A stretch of DNA of 64,000 nucleotides from an uncultured Bacteroidales bacterium (GTDB taxonomy: Bacteria > Bacteroidota > Bacteroidia > Bacteroidales > UBA932): contig CAMBMK010000001.1 in the NCBI GenBank assembly GCA_945868745.1, positions 33,188 through 97,187 of the forward strand. The letters are read 5' to 3'. This document shows positions 52,625-60,876 of the stretch, in pieces (the first letter of the stretch is position 1; each line of letters begins with the position of its first letter). The notes under the pieces are model-generated. The model saw only the letters and a program-made list of their open reading frames with translations. It did no database searches and was not told the origin of the DNA. Position numbers and translations under genes: made by a program.

Positions 52625-53572
52625 CTACTTGCTGAGGGCTGCAATCATCTGTTTTGCCTGCTCGCCGAATTTTGCGTCATCGGCCACCTTCTTGTAGTTC
52701 TCGATTGCCTTTGCCTTGTTGCCGAGCTTCTGATAGAGGGCACCTACGGTAAAGGTGATGGCGCCTGCATTCTTTGCACCAGGAGCGGCTGCAAGGTACT
52801 GCTCGTAATACTTGATGGCGTCGCTGTCCTTTGCAAGCTTGGAAGCTGCCTGGCCAGCCACGAGGTATGCCTGGGCATTCTCTGCGAACTCGTTTGCCTC
52901 AACTGCAGCGGTGATGGCGTCAGCGCTCTTGCCTTCCTTAAGGAGAGCGGCAGCCTTCTTGAGAAGGGCTCCGCCGAGAACCTTCTTGGCATTGTCTTCC
53001 TGGCCGTTTGCAACCGCAGTCTCGAGGTATGATTTTGCACCGTCGATGTCACCGAGGTTTGCAAGGCACTGGATCACGCGGAGTGAAGCTGCACCGTTGG
53101 TCGGGTCGAGGCCGAGGACTTCCTTGTAGCCTTCTGCGGCGGATGCAAGGTCCTTTGCCTTGAAAGCATTGTTGGCAGCGGTCATAGCCTTGTTGAGCCT
53201 GATCTGCGGAAGGATTGAGGCAACCTCCTCCACAACATCCTCTACACCATAATCCTTGGCAACGGCCTCTGCCTCTGACATTTTGGCGGCAGCACCGTCA
53301 AAATCCTTGGCATTGTAAAGCTCCTTGCCGATGGAAAGTATCACGGTAGGAATCACCTTTTTGCAGTTGGCTATAAGGTCTGCAGCATCATCGCCGAGAG
53401 ACTCGCCCATTGCAAGGGCTTCCTGGAATGACGAAAGGGCAGCCTCCTTGTTGCCGAGGCTGAGCTGCTCAGCACCGTTGTTGTAGGTTTCAGTAGCAGT
53501 TGCAAGATCCTGTGCGGATACAATTCCAGCCGCCATTATCATTGCGGCCAATGTAAGAACGAATTTTTTCAT
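52625..53572 (-). CDS. Exported TPR-repeat protein
   Basis: A 315-aa protein with a signal peptide (MKKFVLTLAAMIMAAGIVSA) and a chain of helical TPR-like repeats (for example AEQLSLGNKEAALSSFQEALAM, ASAAEGYKEVLGLDPTNGAASLRVIQCL, VGALYQKLGNKAKAIENYKKVADD). TPR repeats bind protein partners; the partner is unknown. It heads a two-gene unit with the U32 gene, and its promoter lies back-to-back with that of the M16-like gene. Confidence 0.78.
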   Translation of the reverse strand: MKKFVLTLAAMIMAAGIVSAQDLATATETYNNGAEQLSLGNKEAALSSFQEALAMGESLGDDAADLIANCKKVIPTVILSIGKELYNAKDFDGAAAKMSEAEAVAKDYGVEDVVEEVASILPQIRLNKAMTAANNAFKAKDLASAAEGYKEVLGLDPTNGAASLRVIQCLANLGDIDGAKSYLETAVANGQEDNAKKVLGGALLKKAAALLKEGKSADAITAAVEANEFAENAQAYLVAGQAASKLAKDSDAIKYYEQYLAAAPGAKNAGAITFTVGALYQKLGNKAKAIENYKKVADDAKFGEQAKQMIAALSK

Positions 53573-53593
53573 TGTGGCAATTAATTAAACGTA

Positions 53594-53601
53594 CAAATGT
53601 A
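53594..53601 (-). promoter_or_regulatory. Promoter -7 box of the TPR-U32 unit
   Basis: Reverse-strand TACATTTG matches TAnnTTTG, 22 bases upstream of the TPR gene ATG. Confidence 0.5.
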
Positions 53602-53615
53602 ACAAAAAATATTCT

Positions 53616-53623
53616 TAATTTTG
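53616..53623 (+). promoter_or_regulatory. Promoter -7 box of the M16-like gene
   Basis: TAATTTTG matches TAnnTTTG, 54 bases upstream of the chosen ATG at 53678 and only 14 bases from the opposing -7 box. Confidence 0.5.
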
Positions 53624-53677
53624 CCAAATATGGTCGGCATTTATTTTGCACGACTTTCCGGCAAGCACCAAATTGTT

Positions 53678-56600
53678 ATGAGAAACTTGTGTCTTTTATC
53701 CAAAATACTTGCAATATCGGCGTTGCTGACGGTTTTTTCCCCAATAATTATGCCAGCGGAGTCCCTTCCGACCCTGCCCGCTTCCGACAAAATCAAAACC
53801 GGCACCCTGGCAAACGGTGTTGCATACTATATTGTTACGAACCCTACCCACAAGGGTACGGCGGACATTGCGCTTGTCCAGAAGGCAGGCCTCGATGACG
53901 AGCAGTGGAACCGCAAGGGAGAGAGTACGGTCCAGGCGATGTCTTCCCTGACCGATCTGCAGCATTTCAGCGTACCGGGAACCTCGCCGTTCTCCTTTCT
54001 CCGCAACAATTCCGTGCGCCCGCGGACGGAAGGCTATGTGGAGGTGACCCCTGACGCAACCATTTTCCGCTTCAGGGACCTCATCAAGGCCGGAAGGCCG
54101 GAAATAATCGATTCCACCCTTCTGTTTGTATTTGACATTATCGCAAAGGACAACTCCCCGGTTGAAGACCTGTATGCTCCTGCAAGACAGGCGATTGTCA
54201 TCTCCGGAGACATCGATGCCGGCACGCTTGTCGGAAAGATGGAGATGCTGTCGATGCTCGTGTCAAAGAAGAAAGGCACCCCGAAAGAGACCCAGTACCG
54301 GTGGGTTGACAGCAAGCGCAGCGTAAAGATGGTCCACTCCTGGACAGACAATGCCATAGAGGTGAGGTTCCGCAGCCCGAGAACCCCTGTTGAGGATATG
54401 GCGACGGTACTGCCGCTCGTGTCTTCAAGATATGCCCACGAGCTGGGACTGGTCCTCAGGCGCAGGCTTTCGGCAGCCCTTTCCGACAGGGGGATTCCGT
54501 ATTCGGGCATAGACTTTTCATATTCTTCCGGCGCGGCCCGCTCCGGCGACGAGATCATTTCAATAGGCATCCGGACATCGGAAAAATATCTCGGGGAGGC
54601 CACGGAGATTCTCGCAGGGGTGCTGTCGGTGCTGGACGGATACGGCGTGTCCCCGAAGGAGTATGCGGAGGTCCAGAACGAGATTTCGCTCAATTTCCAT
54701 ATGCAGTACGGCAGCCCGGTGGTGGAGAATGCCGTGTATGTGGACAAGTGCATTGCCTCTTTCCTTTACGGGGCTTCGCTTGCCGACGACAACACCAACC
54801 TCGACTTTTTCCTCAACAGGAATATGGACTCTGCCCAGGCTGCCGCCCTGTTCAACAACTATGTGATGGCCCTTATTGACGGGGACTGCAATCTGACGGT
54901 CCGCTGCACGGCCAATACCTACAAGGTGTCTGAAGAAGATGTGGACAAGCTCTTTGCACAGTCCTGGCGGGAGGCTTCGAAAAAGAAGTTCCATGCCTTG
55001 CCGGAAGCGGATACGACAAAGCTGCGCAAGTCCTCCGGAAAGCTGAAAGTCAAGAGCGAAAGTGCCGAGCCTCTCTTCGGGGGCACGCTGATAACATATG
55101 CCAACGGCATCAGGGTCATCTACAGGCAGACTCCGGCAAAGGGGATGTTCAATTTTGCCTGGCTTCTCAAGGGCGGTTACGGGTCCATTGCGGATCTCGG
55201 CCCGGGAGAGGGTGCGTATATGAAGGATATGTTCGGCCTGTACAATGTCGGCGGGATGAGCGGGGATGAGTTTGCAAGGATGCTCAGGGGCAACGGGGTG
55301 TCGATGGATGCGGACGTGTCGCTGTCGGGGTTTGCACTGACCGGCTGTGCGCAGTCGGGCAAGCTCCAGCTGCTTATGAAGGCCATTCTCACGCTTTCGT
55401 CCGAAAGGCGGCTGGACCGCAAGGCCTATGCCTACTACCGCAGGTGCCAGGAGTTGCAAAGCCACGGGAAAGACATCTATTCGAAGGTTGACAGCATAAT
55501 GGCCAAGGACCTGACATATACGGAGTTCAAACGCGAAGGCGTCCTTACGGACGGTTTTCCGGAGCGCGCCGACAAGTATTTCGACGGGGTGTTCGGCAGG
55601 ATGAACGACGGTGTGCTGATCATTGTCGGGGATGTGCCGGAGGCCTATGTGAGAAAGACCATGTCGCAGTATCTGGGCAGTTTCCGCACGGACAGGGCTT
55701 TTACCTACAGGTCACGCCTGAAGGACAACCGCATATCCGGGCGCAAGACTGTCAGCGTGTGGGACAGGGAGCCGCAGATAGGTCTTGCCCTGTATGCTCC
55801 AATCAATTATACTGCAGAGAATTATATGGCAGCGGCAGTTGCGGCCATGGCAATGGAGGAGGCCATTTCGCAGGCTGTCGCCCCATCGGGCTGGGCGATT
55901 GCGGAGTCGCAGAACAAGGTGTCGCTGTTCCCGGACGAGGGGCTGAATATGAGCATCGTGCTGTCGAAGGTCAATCCGGCGGGCATGCCGGCTTCGATGG
56001 CGTTCGAGGATTCGGCGGATGTGGTGCTGGGCAAGGTCAGGAGCGCCGTGGCTTCGGTCGGCGCCACCGGAATCTCCGATTATGCGCTGAAGACCGGCAA
56101 GAAGATTGTCAGCAATTATTACGACTCATGGAAGGGAGATCCGAAGACCATAGGCTCAATCCTGGCGCTCAGGTATTCCTACGGCAAGGACATTTTCTCG
56201 CAGTACGAGGCGAAGATTGCCGCGGTGACTCCGGATAAGGTCAATCCGATCCTGAAGGACCTGTCAAAGGGCGGAATGGCCGAATATGTGGTCCGGAAGC
56301 GGGCTGTGCAGGATTTCACCGAGGCGAAGGTCGAGGCGTTTGAACAGCCTTCGGTGCCTGCGATGCTGCCTGCGGAGGGCCAGCTTGTGTATCCGTTCGA
56401 GGGTATGAGGGTGCCGCTTGACACGCTGGACCTGCGCGAGCTGGAGTTCCTGCCGGCATATGTGCCGGAGCCGGAGGAGACTTCGGACGGGGTTGCGGAG
56501 GATGGTTCTGCTCCGGAGGGCGCCGGGGATGTTGCTCCGGAAAGCGGTGCTGCCGTAGAGCTTGAGGGGACGGCTGCTGCGGCCGCGGAAGATGACGGTG

Positions 56601-56773
56601 CGGAAGGCGGGCCGGATGCCGACGGGGAGGGTGTGGATGATGCTGCTCCGGACGGGGCTGCGGCGGAGGGGGAAGAGGTCTCTGAAGGAGGTGCGGAGGA
56701 TGCCGCCGGGGAGAATGCCGCTGATGGCGGAGGTGCCGGGGACGGTTTGCAGAATCAGGGTGCAGAAGAATAG
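53678..56773 (+). CDS. Exported M16-peptidase homologue without zinc motif, acidic tail
   Basis: A 1031-aa protein with a signal peptide (MRNLCLLSKILAISALLTVFS). It has the two-repeat layout of M16 peptidases: TGTLANGVAYYIVTN and AIVISGDIDAGTL in the first half, LFGGTLITYANGIRVIYRQTP, FAWLLKGGYGS and VLIIVGDVPEAYVRK in the second. The HxxEH zinc motif expected after KAGLDDEQ is missing (the region reads STVQAMSSLTDLQHFS). It is therefore probably not a peptidase and may be a partner of an active one. The last 102 residues (about 56465-56770) have 32 acidic and no basic residues and are rich in Ala and Gly. ATG at 53678 is chosen for the signal peptide. Confidence 0.75.
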   Translation: MRNLCLLSKILAISALLTVFSPIIMPAESLPTLPASDKIKTGTLANGVAYYIVTNPTHKGTADIALVQKAGLDDEQWNRKGESTVQAMSSLTDLQHFSVPGTSPFSFLRNNSVRPRTEGYVEVTPDATIFRFRDLIKAGRPEIIDSTLLFVFDIIAKDNSPVEDLYAPARQAIVISGDIDAGTLVGKMEMLSMLVSKKKGTPKETQYRWVDSKRSVKMVHSWTDNAIEVRFRSPRTPVEDMATVLPLVSSRYAHELGLVLRRRLSAALSDRGIPYSGIDFSYSSGAARSGDEIISIGIRTSEKYLGEATEILAGVLSVLDGYGVSPKEYAEVQNEISLNFHMQYGSPVVENAVYVDKCIASFLYGASLADDNTNLDFFLNRNMDSAQAAALFNNYVMALIDGDCNLTVRCTANTYKVSEEDVDKLFAQSWREASKKKFHALPEADTTKLRKSSGKLKVKSESAEPLFGGTLITYANGIRVIYRQTPAKGMFNFAWLLKGGYGSIADLGPGEGAYMKDMFGLYNVGGMSGDEFARMLRGNGVSMDADVSLSGFALTGCAQSGKLQLLMKAILTLSSERRLDRKAYAYYRRCQELQSHGKDIYSKVDSIMAKDLTYTEFKREGVLTDGFPERADKYFDGVFGRMNDGVLIIVGDVPEAYVRKTMSQYLGSFRTDRAFTYRSRLKDNRISGRKTVSVWDREPQIGLALYAPINYTAENYMAAAVAAMAMEEAISQAVAPSGWAIAESQNKVSLFPDEGLNMSIVLSKVNPAGMPASMAFEDSADVVLGKVRSAVASVGATGISDYALKTGKKIVSNYYDSWKGDPKTIGSILALRYSYGKDIFSQYEAKIAAVTPDKVNPILKDLSKGGMAEYVVRKRAVQDFTEAKVEAFEQPSVPAMLPAEGQLVYPFEGMRVPLDTLDLRELEFLPAYVPEPEETSDGVAEDGSAPEGAGDVAPESGAAVELEGTAAAAAEDDGAEGGPDADGEGVDDAAPDGAAAEGEEVSEGGAEDAAGENAADGGGAGDGLQNQGAEE

Positions 56774-56810
56774 CCGGTCGGAGAGAAATTACCATTCAAA
56801 AGAACTTTTT

Positions 56811-57479
56811 ATGGGCGAATACGGCAATATTATACAGATTGGGGACTGCCTTGTGTCGGGGGAGGTCGTGACAGAGTTTTTCGCGTGCGACTACGATAAA
56901 TGCAAGGGGCAGTGCTGTGTGGTCGGGGACTGCGGTGCTCCGCTGAAAGAAGCTGAGGCAGAGGAGCTTGAGAGGTATTACGATGCGTACTCACCGCTGA
57001 TGACCGAGCACGGCAGGAAGGCTGCGCAGGCCAACGGGTTCTTCCAGATCGACAGGGACGGCGACATGGTCACCCCGGTCGTGTCGGAGCCTCACCGCGT
57101 CGATGGCCTTGACTGCATTGTGGGGACTGACGGGACTGTGGGACTTCCGGGCCTTGAGGACTGTGCCTATATCCATTATGAGAAGGGTGCCGACGGGAGG
57201 GCGATGTGCCTGTGCGCCGTCGAGAGGTGCTTTTTCCAGGGAAAATGCAAGTTCCGCAAGCCGATTTCATGCAGTCTCTATCCCATCAGGGTTACGCGCC
57301 TGGGCAACGGCACGGATGCCCTCAACCTGCACCGCTGGACCATCTGCGCCGATGCCTTCGAGAAGGGGCGCAGGGAGGGAATCCGGGTGTATCAGTTCCT
57401 GAAGGAGCCGCTTGTGCAGGCCTACGGGCAGGAGTTCTATGATGCCCTTGATGCCGCCGCGAAATATCTTACGGAGTAG
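56811..57479 (+). CDS. DUF3109 cysteine-rich protein
   Basis: A 222-aa protein of the DUF3109 family, related to the cysteine-rich YkgJ-type proteins thought to bind metal or Fe-S. Cysteine clusters are FACDYDKCKGQCCVVGDCG near residues 25-45 and CLCAVERCFFQGKCKFRKPISCSLYPIRV in the C-terminal half. The ATG at 56811 is chosen because family homology begins there (MGEYGNIIQIGDCLVSG); the longer upstream frame is the M16-like tail read out of frame. It lies 37 bases after the M16-like gene. Function unknown. Confidence 0.8.
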   Translation: MGEYGNIIQIGDCLVSGEVVTEFFACDYDKCKGQCCVVGDCGAPLKEAEAEELERYYDAYSPLMTEHGRKAAQANGFFQIDRDGDMVTPVVSEPHRVDGLDCIVGTDGTVGLPGLEDCAYIHYEKGADGRAMCLCAVERCFFQGKCKFRKPISCSLYPIRVTRLGNGTDALNLHRWTICADAFEKGRREGIRVYQFLKEPLVQAYGQEFYDALDAAAKYLTE

Positions 57480-57482
57480 CTT

Positions 57483-57513
57483 AAGAGGATCGGAAGTCTT
57501 CTATCCCTCTTTT
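57483..57513 (+). terminator. Weak terminator after the DUF3109 gene
   Basis: Imperfect stem AGAGGAT / ATCCCTCT followed by TTTA, just after the DUF3109 stop and between two converging genes. Confidence 0.4.
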
Positions 57514-58049
57514 ACGAATTTGTAGCCGAGGGCGGCGAGGCGGAGGGCGGCGCCGAGGCGGTACATCGCTTCGATGGACCGCAGGAAGACCTTGTAGGCC
57601 TCGGCCGTAAGGTCTTCCACAGGCTCGTGGCGCATGGCGCCGAGAGCCTCCGCGGCGCAGTACGCCAGAGTGCTCTCCAGCTCCTTTGCCTGCGGACTGC
57701 CGACCGGCATCCCGAGCACATCAGCGAGGACATGCTCGTCAAGGTCGTCAAATCCGCGCTTCCCCTTGAGGTCGTCATAGGTCAGTGCCTTGAAAGCCTC
57801 GAAATCATCGTCCCAAAGCTCTGCGGCGGCACAGCCGATATACCCCGCCCAGGCGAGGGTGACCTCCGGGTATGAATTGAACTCGTGGACGGCATCCCCG
57901 ATGAATCCCTCGAGGAGGCTGTTCCATTTGCCGTCTATGTCGGATGTGGCAGGCATCATCTCCGGAATCCATCCTTTGCGCGCGCAGGTCTCCGAAAGAC
58001 GCGCAACCAGCCTGTCAAGATAATCCCTGTCTGAATAGTGTGTGTCCAT
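57501..58049 (-). CDS. Conserved-looking cytoplasmic protein of unknown function
   Basis: A 182-aa soluble protein without signal peptide or membrane helix, probably all-helical. The middle is rich in acidic and aromatic residues (AWAGYIGCAAAELWDDDFEAFKAL, GFDDLDEHVLADVLG). I do not recognise the family; the composition is normal for the region and the frame is intact. It converges on DUF3109 and diverges from the cyclophilin gene with a 154-base gap. Confidence 0.6.
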   Translation of the reverse strand: MDTHYSDRDYLDRLVARLSETCARKGWIPEMMPATSDIDGKWNSLLEGFIGDAVHEFNSYPEVTLAWAGYIGCAAAELWDDDFEAFKALTYDDLKGKRGFDDLDEHVLADVLGMPVGSPQAKELESTLAYCAAEALGAMRHEPVEDLTAEAYKVFLRSIEAMYRLGAALRLAALGYKFVKEG

Positions 58050-58109
58050 ATTTGAAAGCCGGGTGAAAAATCAACGCTGCGAAATTAGCATTTTTTCGCC
58101 GATAATTGC

Positions 58110-58117
58110 TATATTTG
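58110..58117 (+). promoter_or_regulatory. Promoter -7 box of the cyclophilin-M24 unit
   Basis: TATATTTG matches TAnnTTTG. It is 86 bases before the cyclophilin ATG, so the transcript would have a leader of about 80 bases, in which I see no clear structure. Confidence 0.45.
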
Positions 58118-58203
58118 AACGATTTGTCCGCAAAAAGCGCAACTGTACGCGCGCCTTGCGTGACCGCCCCGACGAATAAGACAAAACACTTAAATACACC
58201 CTT

Positions 58204-58995
58204 ATGAACAGACAACTGACCACACTAATGGCACTGGTTGCGGCAGGCAGCCTGATGCTCATCGGATGCAACAACTCTTCAAAACCCCAGCAGGAAGAGG
58301 CTGTAACTGAAAAGACCGACACCGTCGTAAAGCGCAAAAGAGTCGTCAATCCAAACCAGAACCCGGACAAGCCGAAGGACCCGGCAGCGGTACAGGCAGC
58401 CCTCGAGGCCTACAGAATCGAACTTGACACCACCTGGAAGGACCCGGCATTCGACCCGTACGAACTCGGCGAGGAGCCTGTATTCGACATGGTGACCACA
58501 GCCGGTACAATCCGCTTCAGGTTCTTCAAGGAGACACCTCTCCACAGGGAGGTCTATACACGCCTCATCGCAGGCCATTTCTTTGACGGAATCCTCTTCC
58601 ACAGGGTTGTGGACGGCTTCATGATCCAGGGCGGTGACCCGTTCACCAAAGACCCTTGCAGGCCTATGGAGCAGTACGGAGTGGGCGACCTCGGATTCTG
58701 GATCCCTAACGAGTGCACCCCGAAGATCACCCACAAGCGCGGATACATCGGCGGAGCACGCCAGGGAGACGACGTCAATCCGAAAAAGGCTTCGTCCAGC
58801 ACACAGTTCTACATCGTACAGAGCGAGGAAGGCTGCAGGCATCTCGACGGCGGCTACACCCTCTTTGCCGAGACACTCTCCGGCTTTGAGGTCATCGACG
58901 CGATTGCAAGCGCACCTACCGGACTTCTGCGCGCAGAGCTTCCGGACTCTCCTGTAAGAATCCTCCACATCGACCTCGTTGATGACGGAAAATAA
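58204..58995 (+). CDS. Cyclophilin-type peptidyl-prolyl isomerase, lipoprotein
   Basis: A 263-aa protein with a lipoprotein signal (MNRQLTTLMALVAAGSLMLIGC, Cys22), then a charged linker and a cyclophilin domain. Typical segments are FDMVTTAGTIRFRFFKETPLH, FFDGILFHRVVDGFMIQGGDP, KKASSSTQFYIVQSEEGC and LDGGYTLFAETLSGFEVIDAIA. It assists folding of exported proteins at the membrane. The M24 aminopeptidase follows after 15 bases, so the two are likely co-expressed. Confidence 0.92.
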   Translation: MNRQLTTLMALVAAGSLMLIGCNNSSKPQQEEAVTEKTDTVVKRKRVVNPNQNPDKPKDPAAVQAALEAYRIELDTTWKDPAFDPYELGEEPVFDMVTTAGTIRFRFFKETPLHREVYTRLIAGHFFDGILFHRVVDGFMIQGGDPFTKDPCRPMEQYGVGDLGFWIPNECTPKITHKRGYIGGARQGDDVNPKKASSSTQFYIVQSEEGCRHLDGGYTLFAETLSGFEVIDAIASAPTGLLRAELPDSPVRILHIDLVDDGK

Positions 58996-59010
58996 AATTC
59001 AAGATACACA

Positions 59011-60867
59011 ATGAACACCTACAACGAAAGACTGCAATCCGTCCGCGCAATGATGCGTGAAAAAGGATGGGACGCAATTGTGATAACGGCTTCCGACCCT
59101 CACAACAGCGAGTATCCGGGAGCACGATGGAAACAGGTTCTCTGGCTCACCGGCTTCGCCGGAGAATGCGGTGATGTGGTAATCACACAGGACCACGCCG
59201 GCCTGTGGACCGACACACGCTACTTCATCCAGGCCAACAAAGTCCTCCCGGGGACCGGATATGAGCTCCACAAGACACGTGTTCCGGAGCAGGTCCTCAT
59301 CCCGGAGTGGCTTGCCTGCCACGCATTCGGCGACAAGGCCAATGTGGTCATCGCAGTTGACGGCCTTACCCAGCCTATTTCCTATGTGGATTCAATCAAA
59401 GGCGCATTGTCCGCAGCCGGAAGGCAGGAAGGCGCCGACGAGAACGGCTTCCGCATCATCAACTCCCCTGACCTTCTCGACTCGCTCTGGGGCGACCGTC
59501 CTGCAGTGCCTTGCAGCCCGATCATTACCCTCGGTACCGGGCTTACCGGAGAATCACGCCAGGACAAAATCCTCTGGCTCAGGGGCTTTATGCTCGATAA
59601 CAAGTGCGACGCCATCCTCCTGACCGCCCTCGACGAAATCGCCTGGGTGCTCAACGCCCGCGGCTCCGACGTGGAATACAATCCGGTCATCATCTCCTAC
59701 CTTCTCGTCACGATGGATAAGGTCAACTGGTATGTCCGCAAGAACACGCTCAGCCGTCCTGACGAAGAGACCGCGGCAAGTTTCGCAGAAATGCAGGCCG
59801 AAGGCATCAGCATACTTCCTTACGACGACATCGACATCGCCCTCGCGTCACTCGCCGGCGACGAAGGAGTCACAAGGCTCTACGCCGACCCTTCCACGCT
59901 CAACTACAACCTCCACAACGTATTGGAGACCAACTGCCCGGCCGGTTTCGTCAAATACGGCACCTCTCCTGTCCCGCTTCGCAAATCCATCAAGAACAGC
60001 ACCGAAATCGCCGGCTTCATAGAGGCCCACAATGAAGACGGACTCGCCCTCGAGAAGTTCTACTACTGGCTCGAGAACGAGATGGCAGCAGGACACAGGG
60101 TTGACGAATGGAGCGCCGCCGTGAAGCTCCAGTCATTCAGGAAGGAGATTCCCGGCTACCGCGGCGACAGCTTCGAGACCATCTCCGCATACGGACCGGG
60201 AGCCGCACTCCCTCATTATGTCACACCTTCGGAGAATGCACCGGTACTAGAACCTCACGGACTCTACCTCGTGGACTCCGGCGGACAATACCTCTACGGC
60301 ACCACCGACACCACCCGCACCGTCCCGCTCGGACCTTGCACCGACCTTGAGAAAGAGGACTACACCCTTGTGCTGAAATGCTTCATCGACCTCAACCTGG
60401 CAGTGTTCCCTAAGGGCACCTGCGGATGCCACCTCGACATCCTCGCACGCAACCCGCTCTGGCAGTACAGGAGGAATTTCGGCCACGGCACAGGCCACGG
60501 CGTAGGATTCTTCCTCAATGTGCATGAAGGACCGCAGGAATTCCGCCAGAACTTCAATTCCTATCCTTATGTGCCAGGCATCGTCAATACCATCGAACCG
60601 GGCATCTACCGCGAAGGAATGCACGGTGTACGCCACGAGAATGTGTTCATCGTAGTGGAGGACAGTGTCAACGGATTCGGCACCTGGTACAAGTTCAAGA
60701 GCATCACAAGGTGCCACATCGACACCTCGGTGGTAGTGCGTGAAATGCTTTCGCAGCAGGAAATCGACTGGCTCAATGACTACAACCGTTCGGTTTACGA
60801 GACACACGCCCCGAAACTCTCCCCTGAGATGGCAGAGTGGCTCCGCGGAAAGACCGCAGCCATCTAA
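59011..60867 (+). CDS. M24 family Xaa-Pro aminopeptidase
   Basis: Metallo-aminopeptidase of 618 aa. Two N-terminal creatinase-like domains (RSPDPHNSEYPGARW-type segment, GFAGECGDVVITQDHAGLWTDTRYF) precede the pita-bread catalytic domain. Metal ligands are in LVDSGGQYLYGTTDTTRT (two Asp), GHGTGHGVGFF (His), NTIEPGIY (Glu) and RHENVFIV (Glu). No signal peptide is present, so it acts on peptides with a proline in position 2 in the cytoplasm. The length matches the long aminopeptidase P type. Confidence 0.92.
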   Translation: MNTYNERLQSVRAMMREKGWDAIVITASDPHNSEYPGARWKQVLWLTGFAGECGDVVITQDHAGLWTDTRYFIQANKVLPGTGYELHKTRVPEQVLIPEWLACHAFGDKANVVIAVDGLTQPISYVDSIKGALSAAGRQEGADENGFRIINSPDLLDSLWGDRPAVPCSPIITLGTGLTGESRQDKILWLRGFMLDNKCDAILLTALDEIAWVLNARGSDVEYNPVIISYLLVTMDKVNWYVRKNTLSRPDEETAASFAEMQAEGISILPYDDIDIALASLAGDEGVTRLYADPSTLNYNLHNVLETNCPAGFVKYGTSPVPLRKSIKNSTEIAGFIEAHNEDGLALEKFYYWLENEMAAGHRVDEWSAAVKLQSFRKEIPGYRGDSFETISAYGPGAALPHYVTPSENAPVLEPHGLYLVDSGGQYLYGTTDTTRTVPLGPCTDLEKEDYTLVLKCFIDLNLAVFPKGTCGCHLDILARNPLWQYRRNFGHGTGHGVGFFLNVHEGPQEFRQNFNSYPYVPGIVNTIEPGIYREGMHGVRHENVFIVVEDSVNGFGTWYKFKSITRCHIDTSVVVREMLSQQEIDWLNDYNRSVYETHAPKLSPEMAEWLRGKTAAI

Positions 60868-60876
60868 GGAGTATTC

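Noticed and set aside
56562..56810. An 83-codon N-terminal extension of the DUF3109 gene
   Set aside because: It is the acidic tail of the M16-like gene read in another frame, giving an Arg-rich artefact; DUF3109 homology begins at the ATG at 56811.
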